DNA of 64,000 bases from Nocardioides sp. B-3 (GCF_024703895.1 NZ_CP087968.1:682001-746000), one strand, 5' to 3'. Shown: positions 41,619-52,725, counted from the stretch's first letter. Numbers and translations: made by a program. The notes: generated by a model not told the origin, from the letters alone.

Positions 41619-42424
41619 TCAGGCGCCGTACAGCGCAGCGGCCCCCCGGCGATCGCTCGCCGTCATGCTCAGGTCGTCGCTCGACCCGTTGCACTGCGGG
41701 TAGTGCATGATCGACGCCGAGTCGTAGGGCGTCAGCGGGCGCCAGTTGTTGTCCTCGAAGCAGGTGCCCGACTCGGGACGCGTGTGCTCGTGGCGGAAGC
41801 CCAGCGTGTGGCCGAGCTCGTGGCCGATGATGTTGGTCGGCGTCCAGGAACCCGAGGTCCAGATCGAGTCGTCGATCAGCACGTTGCGCGAACGCTTCGG
41901 GGTGCTCGGGAAGAAGGCCCGGGCGATGTACTGCGTCGTCGAGACCGGCTCGACCGAGAACAGCACGCTCTTGTTGCGGGTGTTGCAGGAGGCGTCCTGC
42001 GACGACACGTGGACGTAGTCGGCCGCGGAGGCCGCCTCCCACAGGCCGGCGCCGCTGGTCATCGCGTTGACGACGTCGGTGTAGCGCGAACCGAACTTGG
42101 TGCTCACGCAGTAGGTCAGGTTGCGGACCTGCGAGTCGGACCACTTGTCGTCGACACCGCCGACGGTGTTGACGACAAGGCCCTCGGTGGGGGTGCTCTC
42201 GGGGGCGACCGGGTCGTCGTAGAAGGACTTCAGGTCGGCGGACGTCTGGACGGGCTCGTCACCGTTGACGATGAACTGCTGGTCGGTGTCGCGGTAGGTC
42301 TGGGCTCGGAACTCCGAGAACGACGGGATGTCGCTCTCGGTGGCCGCGATGGCGGGAGCCGCCACGGAGGCCGCCGGATTGCTGCGGAGGCGAGTGCGAG
42401 CTGTCCGAGTCGATTGCGCTGCAT
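41619..42424 (-). CDS. Secreted zinc metalloprotease (metzincin)
   Basis: About 268 residues. The signal peptide starts MQRNRLGQLALASAA and is followed by a propeptide-like region. The zinc site is IIGHELGHTLGFRHEHTR (HExxHxxGxxH) and the Met-turn is ASIMHYPQC, both clear. It resembles bacterial M57-like or matrixin-like proteases. Cysteines in LTYCVSTKF, DASCNTRN, GTCFEDN and YPQCNG may form two disulfides. The start ATG 42424 follows GAGGAG. The frame breaks near 42390 in the signal part. Confidence 0.83.
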
Positions 42425-42601
42425 GAAGAATTCTCCTCAAGGTGGGGGTTTGTGAGAGCACGCTCCACCCGGGAGTCCAGCAAGTGCACCTGTTTCCCGA
42501 GAACAGTGCGTGCGCCGAACCTTCCGCATGAAGAACACCCGTGTAAAGACCCCCGGTCGCTAAATTTTCTGGCACGCCGCGGCGTCTCCTACGCTGACCC
42601 G

Positions 42602-43380
42602 GTGCGCATCGCGACTCGGAACGTCAACTCACTCCGCTCCCGCATCGACCGCGTCGAGGCCTTCCCCGGATCGGCACGACATCGACGTGCTCGCGCTCCA
42701 GGAGACCAAGGCGCGAGGACCAGCTGCCGCTGATGGGCCTGCAGGCGCGCGGCTACGAGATCGCCGTCGCCGGCGTCAACCAGTGGAACGGCGTCGCCCT
42801 CATCTCGCGCGTCGGCCTCGAGGACGTCACGGTCGGCTTCGCCGACATGCCCGGGTACGGCGAACCGCTGGCCGCCGAGGCCCGCGCGATCGGCGCCACC
42901 GCCGGCGGAGTGCGCATCTGGTCGCTCTACGTCCCCAACGGTCGCAAGCCCGACGACCCGCACTACGTCTACAAGCTCGACTGGCTCTCCCGCCTCCGCG
43001 CGGCGGCGACGCCGTGGCTCGACGAGGAGACTGTCCCGGTCGGCGACTGGAACATCTGCCCGACCGACGCCGACGTCTTCGACCCCGCGCAGTTCGCGAA
43101 GTCGACGCACGTGACACCGCCCGAGCGGGCCGCCTTCCCGGGCGTTCCTCGACGACGGCTGCGTCGAGGTCACCCGCGAGCACGACCCGGGCTACACCTA
43201 CTGGGACTACTACCGCCAGCGCTTCGAGCGCGACCGTGGGCTGAAGATCGACTTCGCGCTCGCGTCCCCCGCGCTCGCGAAGCGGTCACCGGCGCCTTCA
43301 TCGACCGCGACGAGCGCGACCCGGCCCGGGGCACGGGCAGCCCGTCCGACCACGCCCCGGTGATCGTGGACATCGCCTGA
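42602..43380 (+). CDS. xthA: Exodeoxyribonuclease III
   Basis: This AP endonuclease/3'-5' exonuclease of about 260 residues cuts at abasic sites in base excision repair. It starts VRIATRNVNSLRSRIDRVEA; the metal-binding Glu is in LALQETKA, the Asp/Asn pair in PVGDWNICPTDADVFDP and the catalytic Asp-His in SDHAPVIVDI. It matches the actinobacterial ExoIII pattern SLYVPNGRKPDDPHYVYKL. Frame breaks are near 42668, 42715, 43145 and 43280. GTG 42602 is the start. It is convergent with the ROK gene, 3 bp apart. Confidence 0.88.
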
Positions 43381-43383
43381 CGA

Positions 43384-44544
43384 TCAGCCCGTGATCGCCA
43401 CGCTCGCGCGCTCGATCTCCTCGGGCGAGAGCACGTGCGCGATCGCCAGCGCAGCAGCGCCGATGACCCCGGCCTGCTCACCCGCGGCCGACGGCAGGAT
43501 CCGCAGGTGCTCGGTCGCGAGCGGAAGGGAGCGCTGGTAGACGGTCTCGCGGATGCCGGCGATCAGGTGCTCGCCGGCGGCTGACATCGCGCCCCCGACG
43601 ACCACGACGGAGGGGTTGATGAAGTTGACGACCATCGCCACCATCTCGCCCATGTCGCGACCGGCCTGACGCACGACCTGCACGGCTCGGAGGTTGCCGC
43701 CGCGCACGAGCGCGACGATGTCGGCACTGCTCGAGACGTCTGCGCCACCGGCGCACAACGTGGCGGCCAGCGCGGGCGCGGCCGCCATCGCCTCGAGGCA
43801 GCCCTCGTTGCCGCACCGGCAGGTGACGCCCTCTCCGCGTGGCAGCCGCACGTGGCCGACGTCGCCCGCCGTGCCCATCGCGCCACGCTGCAGCGCGCCG
43901 CCGGAGATGATGCCGGCACCGATGCCGGTGGAGACCTTGATGAAGACCAGGTCCTGCACGTCGGGGAAGTGTGCGTGCTGCTCCCCCAGCGCCATGATGT
44001 TGACGTCGTTGTCGATCAGCACCGGCACGTCGATGTCGCGCCGCACGTGCGCGGGCACGTCGTAGCGGTCCCAGCCGGGCATGATCGGCGGGTTGATCGC
44101 CCGGCCGGTCGAGTGCTCGACGGGGCCCGGCAGCCCGATGCCGATCGCCGCCAGCTCGGCGAGCTTGCGCTGCTGGCCACGCAGCAGCGAACGGACCGAG
44201 CCCGTGACCCAGCCGAGCACCACCTCGGGCCCGTCGGCGATGTCCGGGTCGGCCCGCGCCTCGGCCGGGATCGTGCCGGCGAGGTCGGCCAGCACCGCGC
44301 GTGCGTGGGTGGCACCGAGGTCGACGCCGACGACGACGCGAGCACTCGGGTTGAGTGCGAGGACGGACGGCGGCCGTCCGCCGGTGGAGACCGCGTCGCC
44401 GTGCGGCGCCACGAGCCCGAGGCGCAGGAGCACGTCGATCCGGGCGGCGATCGTGGAGCGCGCGAGGCCGCTCGACTCGGCCAGCTGGGCGCGGGTCTGG
44501 GGCCCGCCGTCCCGCAGCAGCTCGAACACGTCGCTGGTCTTCAC
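43384..44544 (-). CDS. ROK-family transcriptional regulator
   Basis: This intact 386-residue protein has an N-terminal winged helix (GPQTRAQLAESSGLARSTIA) and a ROK sugar-kinase-like domain (VVVGVDLGATHARAVLADLA, then GIGAGIISGGALQRGAMGTA) with the zinc-binding set GVTCRCGNEGCLEAM. Proteins of this type are sugar-responsive repressors, like NagC or XylR. It diverges from the sugar ABC operon at 44639 and probably controls it and itself. The sugar is unknown. Confidence 0.9.
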   Translation of the reverse strand: MKTSDVFELLRDGGPQTRAQLAESSGLARSTIAARIDVLLRLGLVAPHGDAVSTGGRPPSVLALNPSARVVVGVDLGATHARAVLADLAGTIPAEARADPDIADGPEVVLGWVTGSVRSLLRGQQRKLAELAAIGIGLPGPVEHSTGRAINPPIMPGWDRYDVPAHVRRDIDVPVLIDNDVNIMALGEQHAHFPDVQDLVFIKVSTGIGAGIISGGALQRGAMGTAGDVGHVRLPRGEGVTCRCGNEGCLEAMAAAPALAATLCAGGADVSSSADIVALVRGGNLRAVQVVRQAGRDMGEMVAMVVNFINPSVVVVGGAMSAAGEHLIAGIRETVYQRSLPLATEHLRILPSAAGEQAGVIGAAALAIAHVLSPEEIERASVAITG

Positions 44545-44638
44545 GGCGCGAATTCAACCACCGATTCTTTTGTGCGTCCATCAAACATCTTTTGCCGAAC
44601 TCTCGACATAAGCCGGTGACGCATGCCACAGTGGCGCC
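44545..44638. promoter_or_regulatory. Divergent promoter region between ROK regulator and sugar ABC operon
   Basis: This 94-bp, AT-richer spacer has two CTTTTG-containing half-sites (around 44567 and 44589) as TTCTTTTGTGCG and ATCTTTTGCCG, 22 bp apart, that could bind the ROK repressor. The assignment is by position only. Confidence 0.4.
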
Positions 44639-46154
44639 GTGCCCAGCCCCACCGAACCCTCCGCGCAGCCCGTGCTGCGGGTGCGTGGACTCACCAAGTC
44701 GTTCGTCGGAAATGTCGTGCTCCGCGACGCCGACCTCGAGGTGCGCCCCGGCCAGGTGCTGGGCCTCGTCGGCGAGAACGGCGCCGGCAAGTCGACGCTG
44801 ATGAAGATCCTCGCTGGCGTGCACCAGCCCGACGCCGGCACGATCGAGATCGACGGCGAGACGGTGAGCTTCGGCCACCCGGTCCAGGGCCCAGCAGCGC
44901 GGGCTGTCGACCGTCTTCCGGGAGTTCAACCTGCTCCCCGAGCGCTCGGTCGCCGAGAACATCTGGCTCGGTCGCGAGCCGCGGCGGCGCGGCATGGTCG
45001 ACACGACCGCGATGAACCGAGACACCGACGAGCTGCTGGCCGGACTCGGCATCACCGGCCTCAAGGCCAGCCGTCGCGTCCGCTCGCTGTCGGTCGCCGA
45101 GCAGCAGGTCGTCGAGATCGCCAAGGCCGTCAGCTTCGACTCGCGGATCATCCAGATGGACGAGCCGACCGCCGCCCTCGCCGATCACGAGGTCGAGCTG
45201 CTCTACCGCATCATCGCCACCCTGACCGCCCGCGGCGTCTGCGATCATCTACGTCTCCCACCGGCTCAAGGAGATCTTCGCGCTCTGCGACACGATCACC
45301 GTGCTCAAGGACGGCGAGCAGGTCGCGACGGCGCGTGCGGAGGAGCTCGACGAGGCCCGCCTCGTGCGATTGATGGTCGGTCGCCCGATGTCGTCCTTCT
45401 TCCCCGACCCGCTGCCCGACACCGTCGTCGGCGAGCCGCGGCTCGAGCTGCGCGGCGCCGGCAACGGCTACGTCGACGACGTCGACCTCACCCTGCGCGG
45501 CGGCGAGATCGTCGGCGTGGCCGGCCTGCAGGGGTCCGGTCGCACCGAGCTCCCGGAGGCGATCTTCGGGGTCGCTCCGCTGTCGCGCGGCGAGCTGCTG
45601 ATCGACGGCGCCGCCGTCAGCATCCGTACGCCGCGCCGGAGCCGTCCGCAAGGGCTCGGCCCCGGTCACGGAGGACCGCAAGGCCACCGGACTGGCCGTC
45701 CACCAGTCGATCCTCGACAACGCCCCGGGCGTCGTGCACGCCGTCTTCCCCTCGCGCACCGGCGACGCCCGTCGCGCGATCCCGGGCGTGCTGTCCACCC
45801 TCGCCGTCTCGGCGCGCTCCATGGCGCAGGAGGCGCAGTTCCTCTCCGGCGGCAACCAGCAGAAGGTCGTGCTGGCCCGCTGGCTCTCCACCCGCCCGGG
45901 CGTCGTGCTGATGGACGAGCCGACGCGCGGCATCGACGTCGGTGCCAAGCACGCGATCTACGAGGTGATGCGCAGCTCGGCCGCGGAGGGCGTCGCCGTC
46001 CTCATGGTGTCCAGCGAGCTCCCCGAGGTGATCGGCATGTCCGACCGGATCCCGGTGATGCGCGACGGCCGCATCGCCGGCGAGCTGCCCGCCGGCTCGT
46101 CCGAGGAGACCGTGCTCGGCCCGGCCACCGGCAGCCCGGGAGGTGGCGTCGTGA
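44639..46154 (+). CDS. Sugar ABC importer ATPase (RbsA/MglA/XylG type)
   Basis: This is a double ABC ATPase of about 500 residues. The first domain has Walker [11 protein letters not shown] and the [14 protein letters not shown] signature; the second has [12 protein letters not shown] in place of Walker A and the signature [15 protein letters not shown] with Walker [11 protein letters not shown]. This is the CUT2 layout for import of pentoses and related sugars. Frame breaks fall near 44890, 45240, 45650 and 46138. The first permease starts at its stop (GTGA). GTG 44639 is the start. Confidence 0.88.
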
Positions 46155-47159
46155 AGTCCGCCCGCCTCACCTCGACCGGCATCGTCTACGCCGTCCTGCT
46201 GCTGGCGATCGTGGTCGGCGCGATCCTCACGGCAAGCAACGACCGCAACTTCTTCAGCACCGGCAACATCGACAACATCCTGACCACGACCACGATCCTC
46301 GGCTTCATCGCGATCGGTCAGACGCTGGTCATCCCGGTCGGCTCGCTGGACCTGTCCGTGCCGTTCGTGGTCAGCCCGGCCAGCGTGGTCGGCGGCGGCA
46401 TGATGGCCGGCAGCAGTGGCCGGATCGTGCCCGCGGTGCTGGTCACGCTCGCCCTCGCGGTCGCCATCGGTCTGGTCAACGGCATGGTCGTCAGCCTGTT
46501 GAAGGTGCACGGCTTCATCGCCACGCTCGGCATGGGCCTGATCCTGTCGGGCTACCCGGCCAGCAACTACCGGGGCAGCCACGGCAGCGCCCCGCGCCAC
46601 TTCCGCCTGCTCGACGCCACCCGGATCGGACCGGTCCCGATCGCGACCCTGCTGATGCTGGGCGCGGCCCTGCTGGCGATCTGGATGCTGCGCCGTACGC
46701 GCCCCGGGACATCACCTGTACGCCGTCGGCGGCAACGCCGAGGTGGCGCGGATGTCCGGAGTCCGCACCCGTGTCCCCGTCATCGCCGCCCACATCCTGT
46801 GCTCCGTGCTCTCGGCGATCGCCGGCCTGCTGCTGCTCGCCCGCCTCGGCGTCGGGCAGCCCACCGTCGGCTCCCGGGGCAACTACGACCTGATGTCGAT
46901 CGCGGCCGTCGTCCTCGGCGGCACCCTGCTCGCCGGCGGCAAGGGCAACATCACCGGCACGCTGGCCGGGGTCGCGATCTTCGCCGTGCTCGACAACGTC
47001 ATGGGCGTCATGCAGACCAACCCGTTCCTCAAGGACGTCGTGCGCGGCCCGGTGATCGTGGTGGCGGTGGCGGTCTACGCCCGCCGCGACCCGGACTGGC
47101 GCCCGGCCCGCTTCGAGCGACCGAGCGCTCTCGGCTCAGCCCTCGAGGAAGCGCGATGA
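46151..47159 (+). CDS. Sugar ABC importer permease 1 (RbsC type)
   Basis: About 336 residues with eight to ten helices, including FIAIGQTLVIPVGSLDLSVP, the family's GxxLDLSV stretch, and VVLGGTLLAGGKGNITGTLA. It begins [20 protein letters not shown] at GTG 46151, preceded by GGGAGG. The frame breaks near 46705. The TGA overlaps the ATG of permease 2 (ATGA). It is one of two unequal permeases that would form a heterodimer. Confidence 0.88.
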
Positions 47160-48262
47160 CCCAGATCACGACGACCGAGACGAAGGCCCGACCCGAGCTG
47201 GCGGCCCGTCCGGGCACGTGGGGCAGCCGGCTCGGAGCGGGCCTCGCCACCCCCGGCGGTGCCGTGTTCGTGCTGGTGGCAGTGCTGTTGGTCTCGATCA
47301 TGATCTCCAACCCCAACTTCACCGAGCCCGGGGCGCTGATCCGCTTCGCGGGGCGTACGGCGCCGATCGCGATCGTGGCGATGGGGCAGTACTACGTGAT
47401 CGTCAGCGGCGAGTTCGACCTCTCGATGGCGGCGGTGATCACCACGCAGGTCGTGCTGGCCGGCAACTTCATCGGCCGGGACGAGGGCCGGATCATCCCC
47501 GGGCTGCTGCTGATGCTGGCCGTCGGCGTGCTGATCGGACTGGTCAACGGGCTCGCCACGACTCTGCTCAAGGTGCCGAGCTTCATCGTCACGCTCGGCA
47601 CGATGCTGGCGCTGACCGGGCTGGTCCGCTACGTCACCGGCGGCGCGGCCACCGGCAACCCCGTCGACAGCTTCCGCCAGATCGGCCGGGGCGGCATCGA
47701 GGACGTGCCGGTCGTCGGCATCATCCCCTATCCCCTGCTCATCCTGCTGGCCCTCGCCGCCGCCTCGGTGTGGCTGATGCGCCGCCCGTTCGGCCGCACG
47801 CTGATCGCCGTCGGCGACAACCCCGAAGCCGCCCACTACTCCGGCACGCCGCTGTGGTGGGTCAAGACGCGGGCCTTCGTCCTCTCGTCGCTCTCGGCCA
47901 CGGTCGCCGGCGTGCTGCTCGTGGGGTACGCCGGCGTGCACCCGTCCGTCGGCGCGGGCTACGAGTTCTCCGCGATCACCGCGGTGGTGCTGGGCGGCGT
48001 GCTGCTCGGCGGCGGTCGCGGCTGGGTGCTGTCGGCCGCCGCGGGCGCCTTCGCCCTCGAGCTCCTCTTCCTGCTGCTCACCAGCCTCGGCGTCCCGTCG
48101 ACCCGGCGCGACACCGTGCAGGGACTGATCATCATCGCCGCCGTCGCACTGGCGGCGCGCGCTCGGCAGGGCGGTCGCCGGCCACGACCCTCGCCATCCA
48201 CTAGCTCGGAGAGACCTACAACCACCCAGCCCGACCCGGGCACAACCACAGGAGAAATCTGA
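47156..48262 (+). CDS. Sugar ABC importer permease 2 (RbsC type)
   Basis: About 368 residues, opening MTQITTTETKARPELAARPG. The family signature YYVIVSGEFDLSMAAVITT and GVLLGGGRGWVLSAAAGAFA are present. The tail ends in a low-complexity stretch and the TGA overlaps the next ATG. If a base is missing near 48175 the protein would end at 48204 instead. It partners permease 1 in the same operon. Confidence 0.85.
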   Translation: MTQITTTETKARPELAARPGTWGSRLGAGLATPGGAVFVLVAVLLVSIMISNPNFTEPGALIRFAGRTAPIAIVAMGQYYVIVSGEFDLSMAAVITTQVVLAGNFIGRDEGRIIPGLLLMLAVGVLIGLVNGLATTLLKVPSFIVTLGTMLALTGLVRYVTGGAATGNPVDSFRQIGRGGIEDVPVVGIIPYPLLILLALAAASVWLMRRPFGRTLIAVGDNPEAAHYSGTPLWWVKTRAFVLSSLSATVAGVLLVGYAGVHPSVGAGYEFSAITAVVLGGVLLGGGRGWVLSAAAGAFALELLFLLLTSLGVPSTRRDTVQGLIIIAAVALAARARQGGRRPRPSPSTSSERPTTTQPDPGTTTGEI

Positions 48263-49489
48263 TGCGCAGAACCATCAGGGGGACCATCGCGTCCACCTCG
48301 TCGGCGCTGCTGGTGCTGGCGGTGCTGGCTGGCTGCAGCACCGACGACATCGACCCCGCCGACACCGAAGCCAGCGAGTCCACCAGCGAGACGTCGAACG
48401 AGACGTCCGCCCCGGACAGCGAGTGGTTCGTCCGAGCCGACTACGACGAGCAGGACGCCCAGCGCTCTGCGACGTTCGAGGGCGACCCGGCCCAGCCGTG
48501 GCTGCAGTACATCGACGGGAAGATGACCGACACATCGGCGTACAAGGCAGGCGGCGCCAAGAAGGTCTGCTTCTCCAACGCCTCCAACGACAACCCGTGG
48601 CGCCAGACCGGCTACATCACGATGCAGCAGCAGCTCGAGGTGCTCGAGAGCGACGGCGTCATCTCCGAGATGGAGGTGCGCGACGCGCAGGCCGACGACA
48701 ACACGCAGCTCGCCGACATCGACTACTTCATCGCGGAGGGCCAGTGCGACGTCTTCATCATCTCGCCCAACTCGACGGCCGCGATGACCCCCCGGCGTCG
48801 AGCGCGCGTGTGAGACCGGCAAGCCGGTCATCGTCTTCGACCGCGGCGTCCAGACCGACTGCGCGACCACGTACATCCACCCGATCGGTGGCTACGCGTG
48901 GGGCATCGACACCGCCAACTTCCTCGTCGACAACCTCGAGGAGGGCGACAAGGTCGTCGCGCTGCGCATCCTGCCGGGCGTCGACGTGCTCGAGACCCGC
49001 TGGGCCGCGGCCAAGAAGATCTTCGAGGAGAACGGCATCGAGGCCGACGACTTCTTCACCGGGGCCGACCCGACCGAGATCAAGAAGATCATCACCGACG
49101 CGCTCAACCGGGGCGACGTGGACGGCGTCTGGATGGACGCCGGTGACGGTGCCGTCGCCGCGATCGAGGCGTTCGAGGACGCCGGCGTCGACTACCCGGT
49201 GATGACCGGCGAGGACGAGATGAGCTTCCTGCGCAAGTGGGAGGAGACCGGCCTGACCGGCCTCGCGCCCGTCTACTCCAACTTCCAGTGGCGTACGCCG
49301 TTGCTCGCCGTCGAGAAGATCTTCGCCGGCGAGGAGGTGCCCGCGGAGTGGGTGCTGCCGCAGACCCCGATCACCGAGGACGAGCGCTCGGACTACCTCG
49401 CGGCCAACGACGGCATGCCCGACGGCCACTACGCGAAGTTCGGCGGCGAGGAGCTGCCCGGCTTCCCGGACGCCCGGACCGACCGCTGA
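48262..49489 (+). CDS. Sugar ABC importer substrate-binding lipoprotein
   Basis: About 408 residues. The lipobox is LAVLAGCS after the hydrophobic signal, followed by a Ser/Thr/Glu linker. The two periplasmic-binding lobes are typical of the RbsB/peripla_BP_4 group: KKVCFSNASNDNPWRQTGYI, then PVIVFDRGVQTDC and VWMDAGDGAVAAIEAF. The frame breaks once at a C run near 48790. It is the last transport gene; a strong hairpin follows it. Confidence 0.87.
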
Positions 49490-49494
49490 TCACC

Positions 49495-49528
49495 CGGCCC
49501 GGCCACGACGTCCGTCGTGGCCGGGCCG
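49495..49528 (+). terminator. 15-bp perfect hairpin after the binding protein gene
   Basis: CGGCCCGGCCACGAC (49495-49509) pairs fully with 49514-49528 around a GTCC loop. There is no T run. It may reduce expression of the downstream metabolic genes relative to the binding protein or stabilise its mRNA end. Confidence 0.65.
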
Positions 49529-49554
49529 CACCAAACTTGTGAGAAGGAGCAGTC

Positions 49555-50423
49555 GTGCGCGCCATCGGCATCAACACTCGGGTCTGGGCCTCACCGCTCA
49601 CCGACGCCGTGGTGGACCAGCTGCTGGACCACGTCGCGGCCCTCGGGTTCGACGCGGTCGAGCTGCCGCTCGAACAGGTCGGCGATCTCAGCATCGACGT
49701 GGTGGGGGCTGCCTTGGAGCCGACCGGCCCGGCGCCGTACGTCGTGGGCGCGATGGCTCCCGGCCGAGACTTGGTCGCGACCGATCGGGGGACGGTCGCG
49801 GCCACGCAGGACTACCTGCGAGCATGCATCGACCCGGCCGCGGGCATCAGGGGCACCCGCCGTGTGCGGGCCGTTCTATGCGGCGACCGGACGCACGTGG
49901 CGGATGACTGCGGACGAGCGCACTGCGGCGTACGGCGAATGGCGATCGAACCTCGCGCCGGTCGTCGAGCACGCCGGATCGCGCGGGGTGACCCTCGGGA
50001 TCGAGCCGCTGAACCGCTACGAGACCTCGCTCGTCAACACCGTCGACCCGGGCGCTCGAGGGACTCGACGGACTGCTCGGGCCGGCCCTCGGGCTGGCGC
50101 TCGACACCTACCACCTCAACATCGAGGAACGCTCCAGCGCGGACGCGATCCGGGCCGCCGGCGAGCACCTCGTGCACCTGCAGGTCTGCGGCAGCGACCG
50201 GGGCGCACCCGGGCGGCGACCATACGGACTGGCCGGCGGTGGTCGACGCGCTGGACGAGGTCGGCTACGCGGGCCCGCTGAACATCGAGAGCTTCACCGC
50301 CGACAACGCCGCCATCGCCACCGCGGCGTCCATCTGGCGGCCACTCGCACCCACGCAGGACGACCTGGCCCGCGACGGGCTGGCCTTCCTGCGCACACTC
50401 ATCGACCCGGGGGGACCGCGTGA
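49555..50423 (+). CDS. Sugar phosphate isomerase/epimerase family protein (first copy)
   Basis: A TIM-barrel enzyme of about 290 residues in the xylose-isomerase-like superfamily. It starts VRAIGINTRVWASPLTDAVV; LGFDAVELPLEQVGDLSID, the metal-binding VTLGIEPLNRYETSLVNTVD, LALDTYHLNIEE and PLNIESFTADN supply the usual Glu, Asp and His ligands. Frame breaks are near 49850, 50065, 50205 and the G run at 50410. GTG 49555 follows GAAGGAG. The end overlaps the dehydrogenase gene by 4 bp. Confidence 0.83.
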
Positions 50424-51542
50424 CAGACCGGCTCGGAGTCGCCGTCATCGGCTACTCCTTCATGGGCAAGGCCCACTCCAACGCCCGGCGCAACGTGGGC
50501 GCGTTCTATCCCGACGTGCCGGCCGTCGACCAGCGCGTGCTCGTCGGCCGCGACCCGATCCTCGTGAAGGAGGCCGCCGGGCGCTTCGGCTGGCAGGACT
50601 CGGCGACCGACTGGCGCTCGGTGCTGGAGCGTGACGACGTGCAGATCGTCGACATCTGCACCCCCGGCCACCTGCACGCCGAGATCGCCGAGGCGGCCCC
50701 GGCCGCCGGCAAGCACGTGCTCGTGGAGAAGCCGCTGACCAACACGGTGTCGGAGTCCGCGCGGCTGGTCGCCTCCGCATCCTCCGCCCTCGAACGCGGC
50801 GTCGTCTCGATGGTCGGCTTCAACTACCGCCGGGTGCCCGCGCTGGCGTTGGCGCGTCGCCTCGTCGCCGACGGCCGGATCGGCGAGGTGCGGTCCGTCC
50901 GCGCGGCCTACCTCCGGGACTGGCTGGCCGATGCCACCGCGCCAATGACCCGGCGACTGCGCAAGACCGAGGCCGGCTCGGGTGCTCTCGGCGACCTCGG
51001 GTCGCACGTCGTCGACCAGGTGCAGTTCCTCCCGGGCGACGAGGTCTCCCCGGGTCAGCGGCCAGCTGCACACGTTCGTGCCGTCGCGCCCGGGTGCGGG
51101 CGGGATCGAGCAGGTCACCGTCGACGACGCGGCACGGGCCACGCTCGGGACGCGGCGCGGAGCGGTGGCCAGCATCGAGGTCAGCCGGATGGCGTTCGGC
51201 CGCAAGAACGGCCTGACCATCGAGGTCTACGGCTCGCACGGGTCGATCTCCTTCGACCCGGAGCGGCTCAACGAGCTCGTCGTCGACACCGGCTCCGGGG
51301 GCGCGCGGACGCTGGTGACCGAGGCCGACCACCCCTATGCCGGCGCACGGTGGCCGCCCGGCCACGTGCTCGGGTGGGACCACACCTTCACCTCGCAGGC
51401 GGCCGACTTCCCGGCGGCGGTGCGTTCATCCACGCAACCCTCCCCCAGCTTCGCCGAGGGCCTCGCGGTCCAACGCGTGCTCGGCGCGATCGCGGACAGC
51501 GCGTCTGCGGACGGCACCCGCGTCGAAGTCACGGCACACTGA
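50420..51542 (+). CDS. Gfo/Idh/MocA family NAD(P)-dependent sugar dehydrogenase
   Basis: About 374 residues. The N-terminal Rossmann fold begins LGVAVIGYSFMGKAHSNARR; the EKP motif with the catalytic lysine is HVLVEKPLTNT, and the conserved DLGSHVVDQVQF carries the catalytic His. Members oxidise or reduce sugars and inositols. Frame breaks are near 51050 and 51418. It is enclosed by the two isomerases, suggesting a short oxidoreduction-isomerisation pathway. Confidence 0.87.
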
Positions 51543-51566
51543 CGGCGTACGAACAGAGGAGAACCG

Positions 51567-52725
51567 ATGGGCAAGCGCTTCACGCTCTTCACCGGCCAGT
51601 GGGCCGACCTGCCGTTCGAGGAGGTGGCGCGGCTCGCGGGCGAGTGGGGCTACGACGGCCTCGAGGTCGCCTGCTGGGGCGACCACCTCGACGCGTCCCG
51701 CTGGGACGACGCCGATTACGTCGCCTCGCGCCGGGAGATCCTCGAGCGCAACGGCCTCGATGTGTGGGCCATCTCCAACCACCTGCACGGGCAGGCCGTC
51801 TGCGACGACCCGATCGACTTCCGGCACCGGGGCATCGTGCGCGAGCGCGTGTGGGGCGACGGCGATCCTGAGGGCGTACGCCGCCGCGCGGCCGACGAGG
51901 TCAAGGACACCGCTCGGATGGCGCGCGCTGGGCGTGGACACCGTCGTCGGGTTCACGGGGTCCTCGACTCGGCAGTACGTCGCGATGTTCCCGCCGGTGC
52001 CCGCGTCCGTCATCGACGACGGCTACCGGGACTTCGCCGATCGCTGGAACCCGATCCTCGACGTCTTCGACGAGTGCGGCGTGCGGTTCGCGCACGAGGT
52101 GCACCCCTCGGAGATCGCCTACGACTTCTGGTCGACGCAGCGCACGCTCGAGGCGATCGGACACCGGCCGGCGTTCGGGCTGAACTGGGACCCGAGCCAC
52201 ATGATCTGGCAGGGGCTCGACCCCGTCGCGTTCATCACCGACTTCGCCGACCGGATCTACCACGTGGACTGCAAGGACACCCGGATGCGGATGGGTGGCG
52301 GCCGCAACGGCATCCTCTCCTCCCACCTGCCCCGGGGCGACCAGCACCGCGGCTGGGACTTCGTCTCCACCGGTCGCGGCGACGTGCCCCGGGAGGACGC
52401 CTTCCGCGCACTCGCGCGGATCGGCTATGACGGCCCGATCTCCGTAGAGTGGGAGGACGCGGGCATGGACCGCCTGCGTGGTGCTCCCGAGGCGTTGGAG
52501 TTCCTGCGCCGCTTCGACTTCGACCTGCCCGCCGCCTCCTTCGACGCGGCGTTCGACCCGGGGCTGAGCCTCTCCCCCGCCCGCGAACGCCGCTGGTTGA
52601 GCAGCGAGGCCGCCCGGGAACGCCGCTGGTTGAGCAGCGAGGCCGCCCGCGGCCGAGCGTGTCGATACCAAGGCAACCGCCCGTTGTCGGTCCCTCCTGT
52701 CACAGTGCGGACATGGAGATCCTGA
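51567..52725 (+). CDS. Sugar phosphate isomerase/epimerase family protein (second copy)
   Basis: A TIM-barrel enzyme of about 385 residues, starting [20 protein letters not shown]. Metal ligands are expected in [39 protein letters not shown] and [12 protein letters not shown]. The frame breaks near 51927. The natural domain ends near residue 330; the last 45 or so residues come from a 33-bp tandem repeat and the sequence after it, and run 10 bp into rmuC. The true stop may have been lost by repeat insertion. ATG 51567 has an AGAGGAG site. Confidence 0.83.
52585..52670. repeat. 33-bp tandem repeat with partial third unit, in the isomerase 3' end
   Basis: Two perfect in-frame 33-bp units (52585-52617 and 52618-52650, each containing CGCTGGTTGAGCAGCGAGGC) are followed by CGGCCGAGCGTGTCGATACC. 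The GGTTGAGCAGCGAG...GAGCGTGTCGA composition resembles a dispersed repeat often seen between genes in actinobacteria (from memory). Confidence 0.7.

Noticed and set aside
44567..44600. Direct CTTTTG repeats as a sure ROK operator
   Set aside because: The match is short and unsupported by a known consensus, so it is listed only as part of the promoter region.
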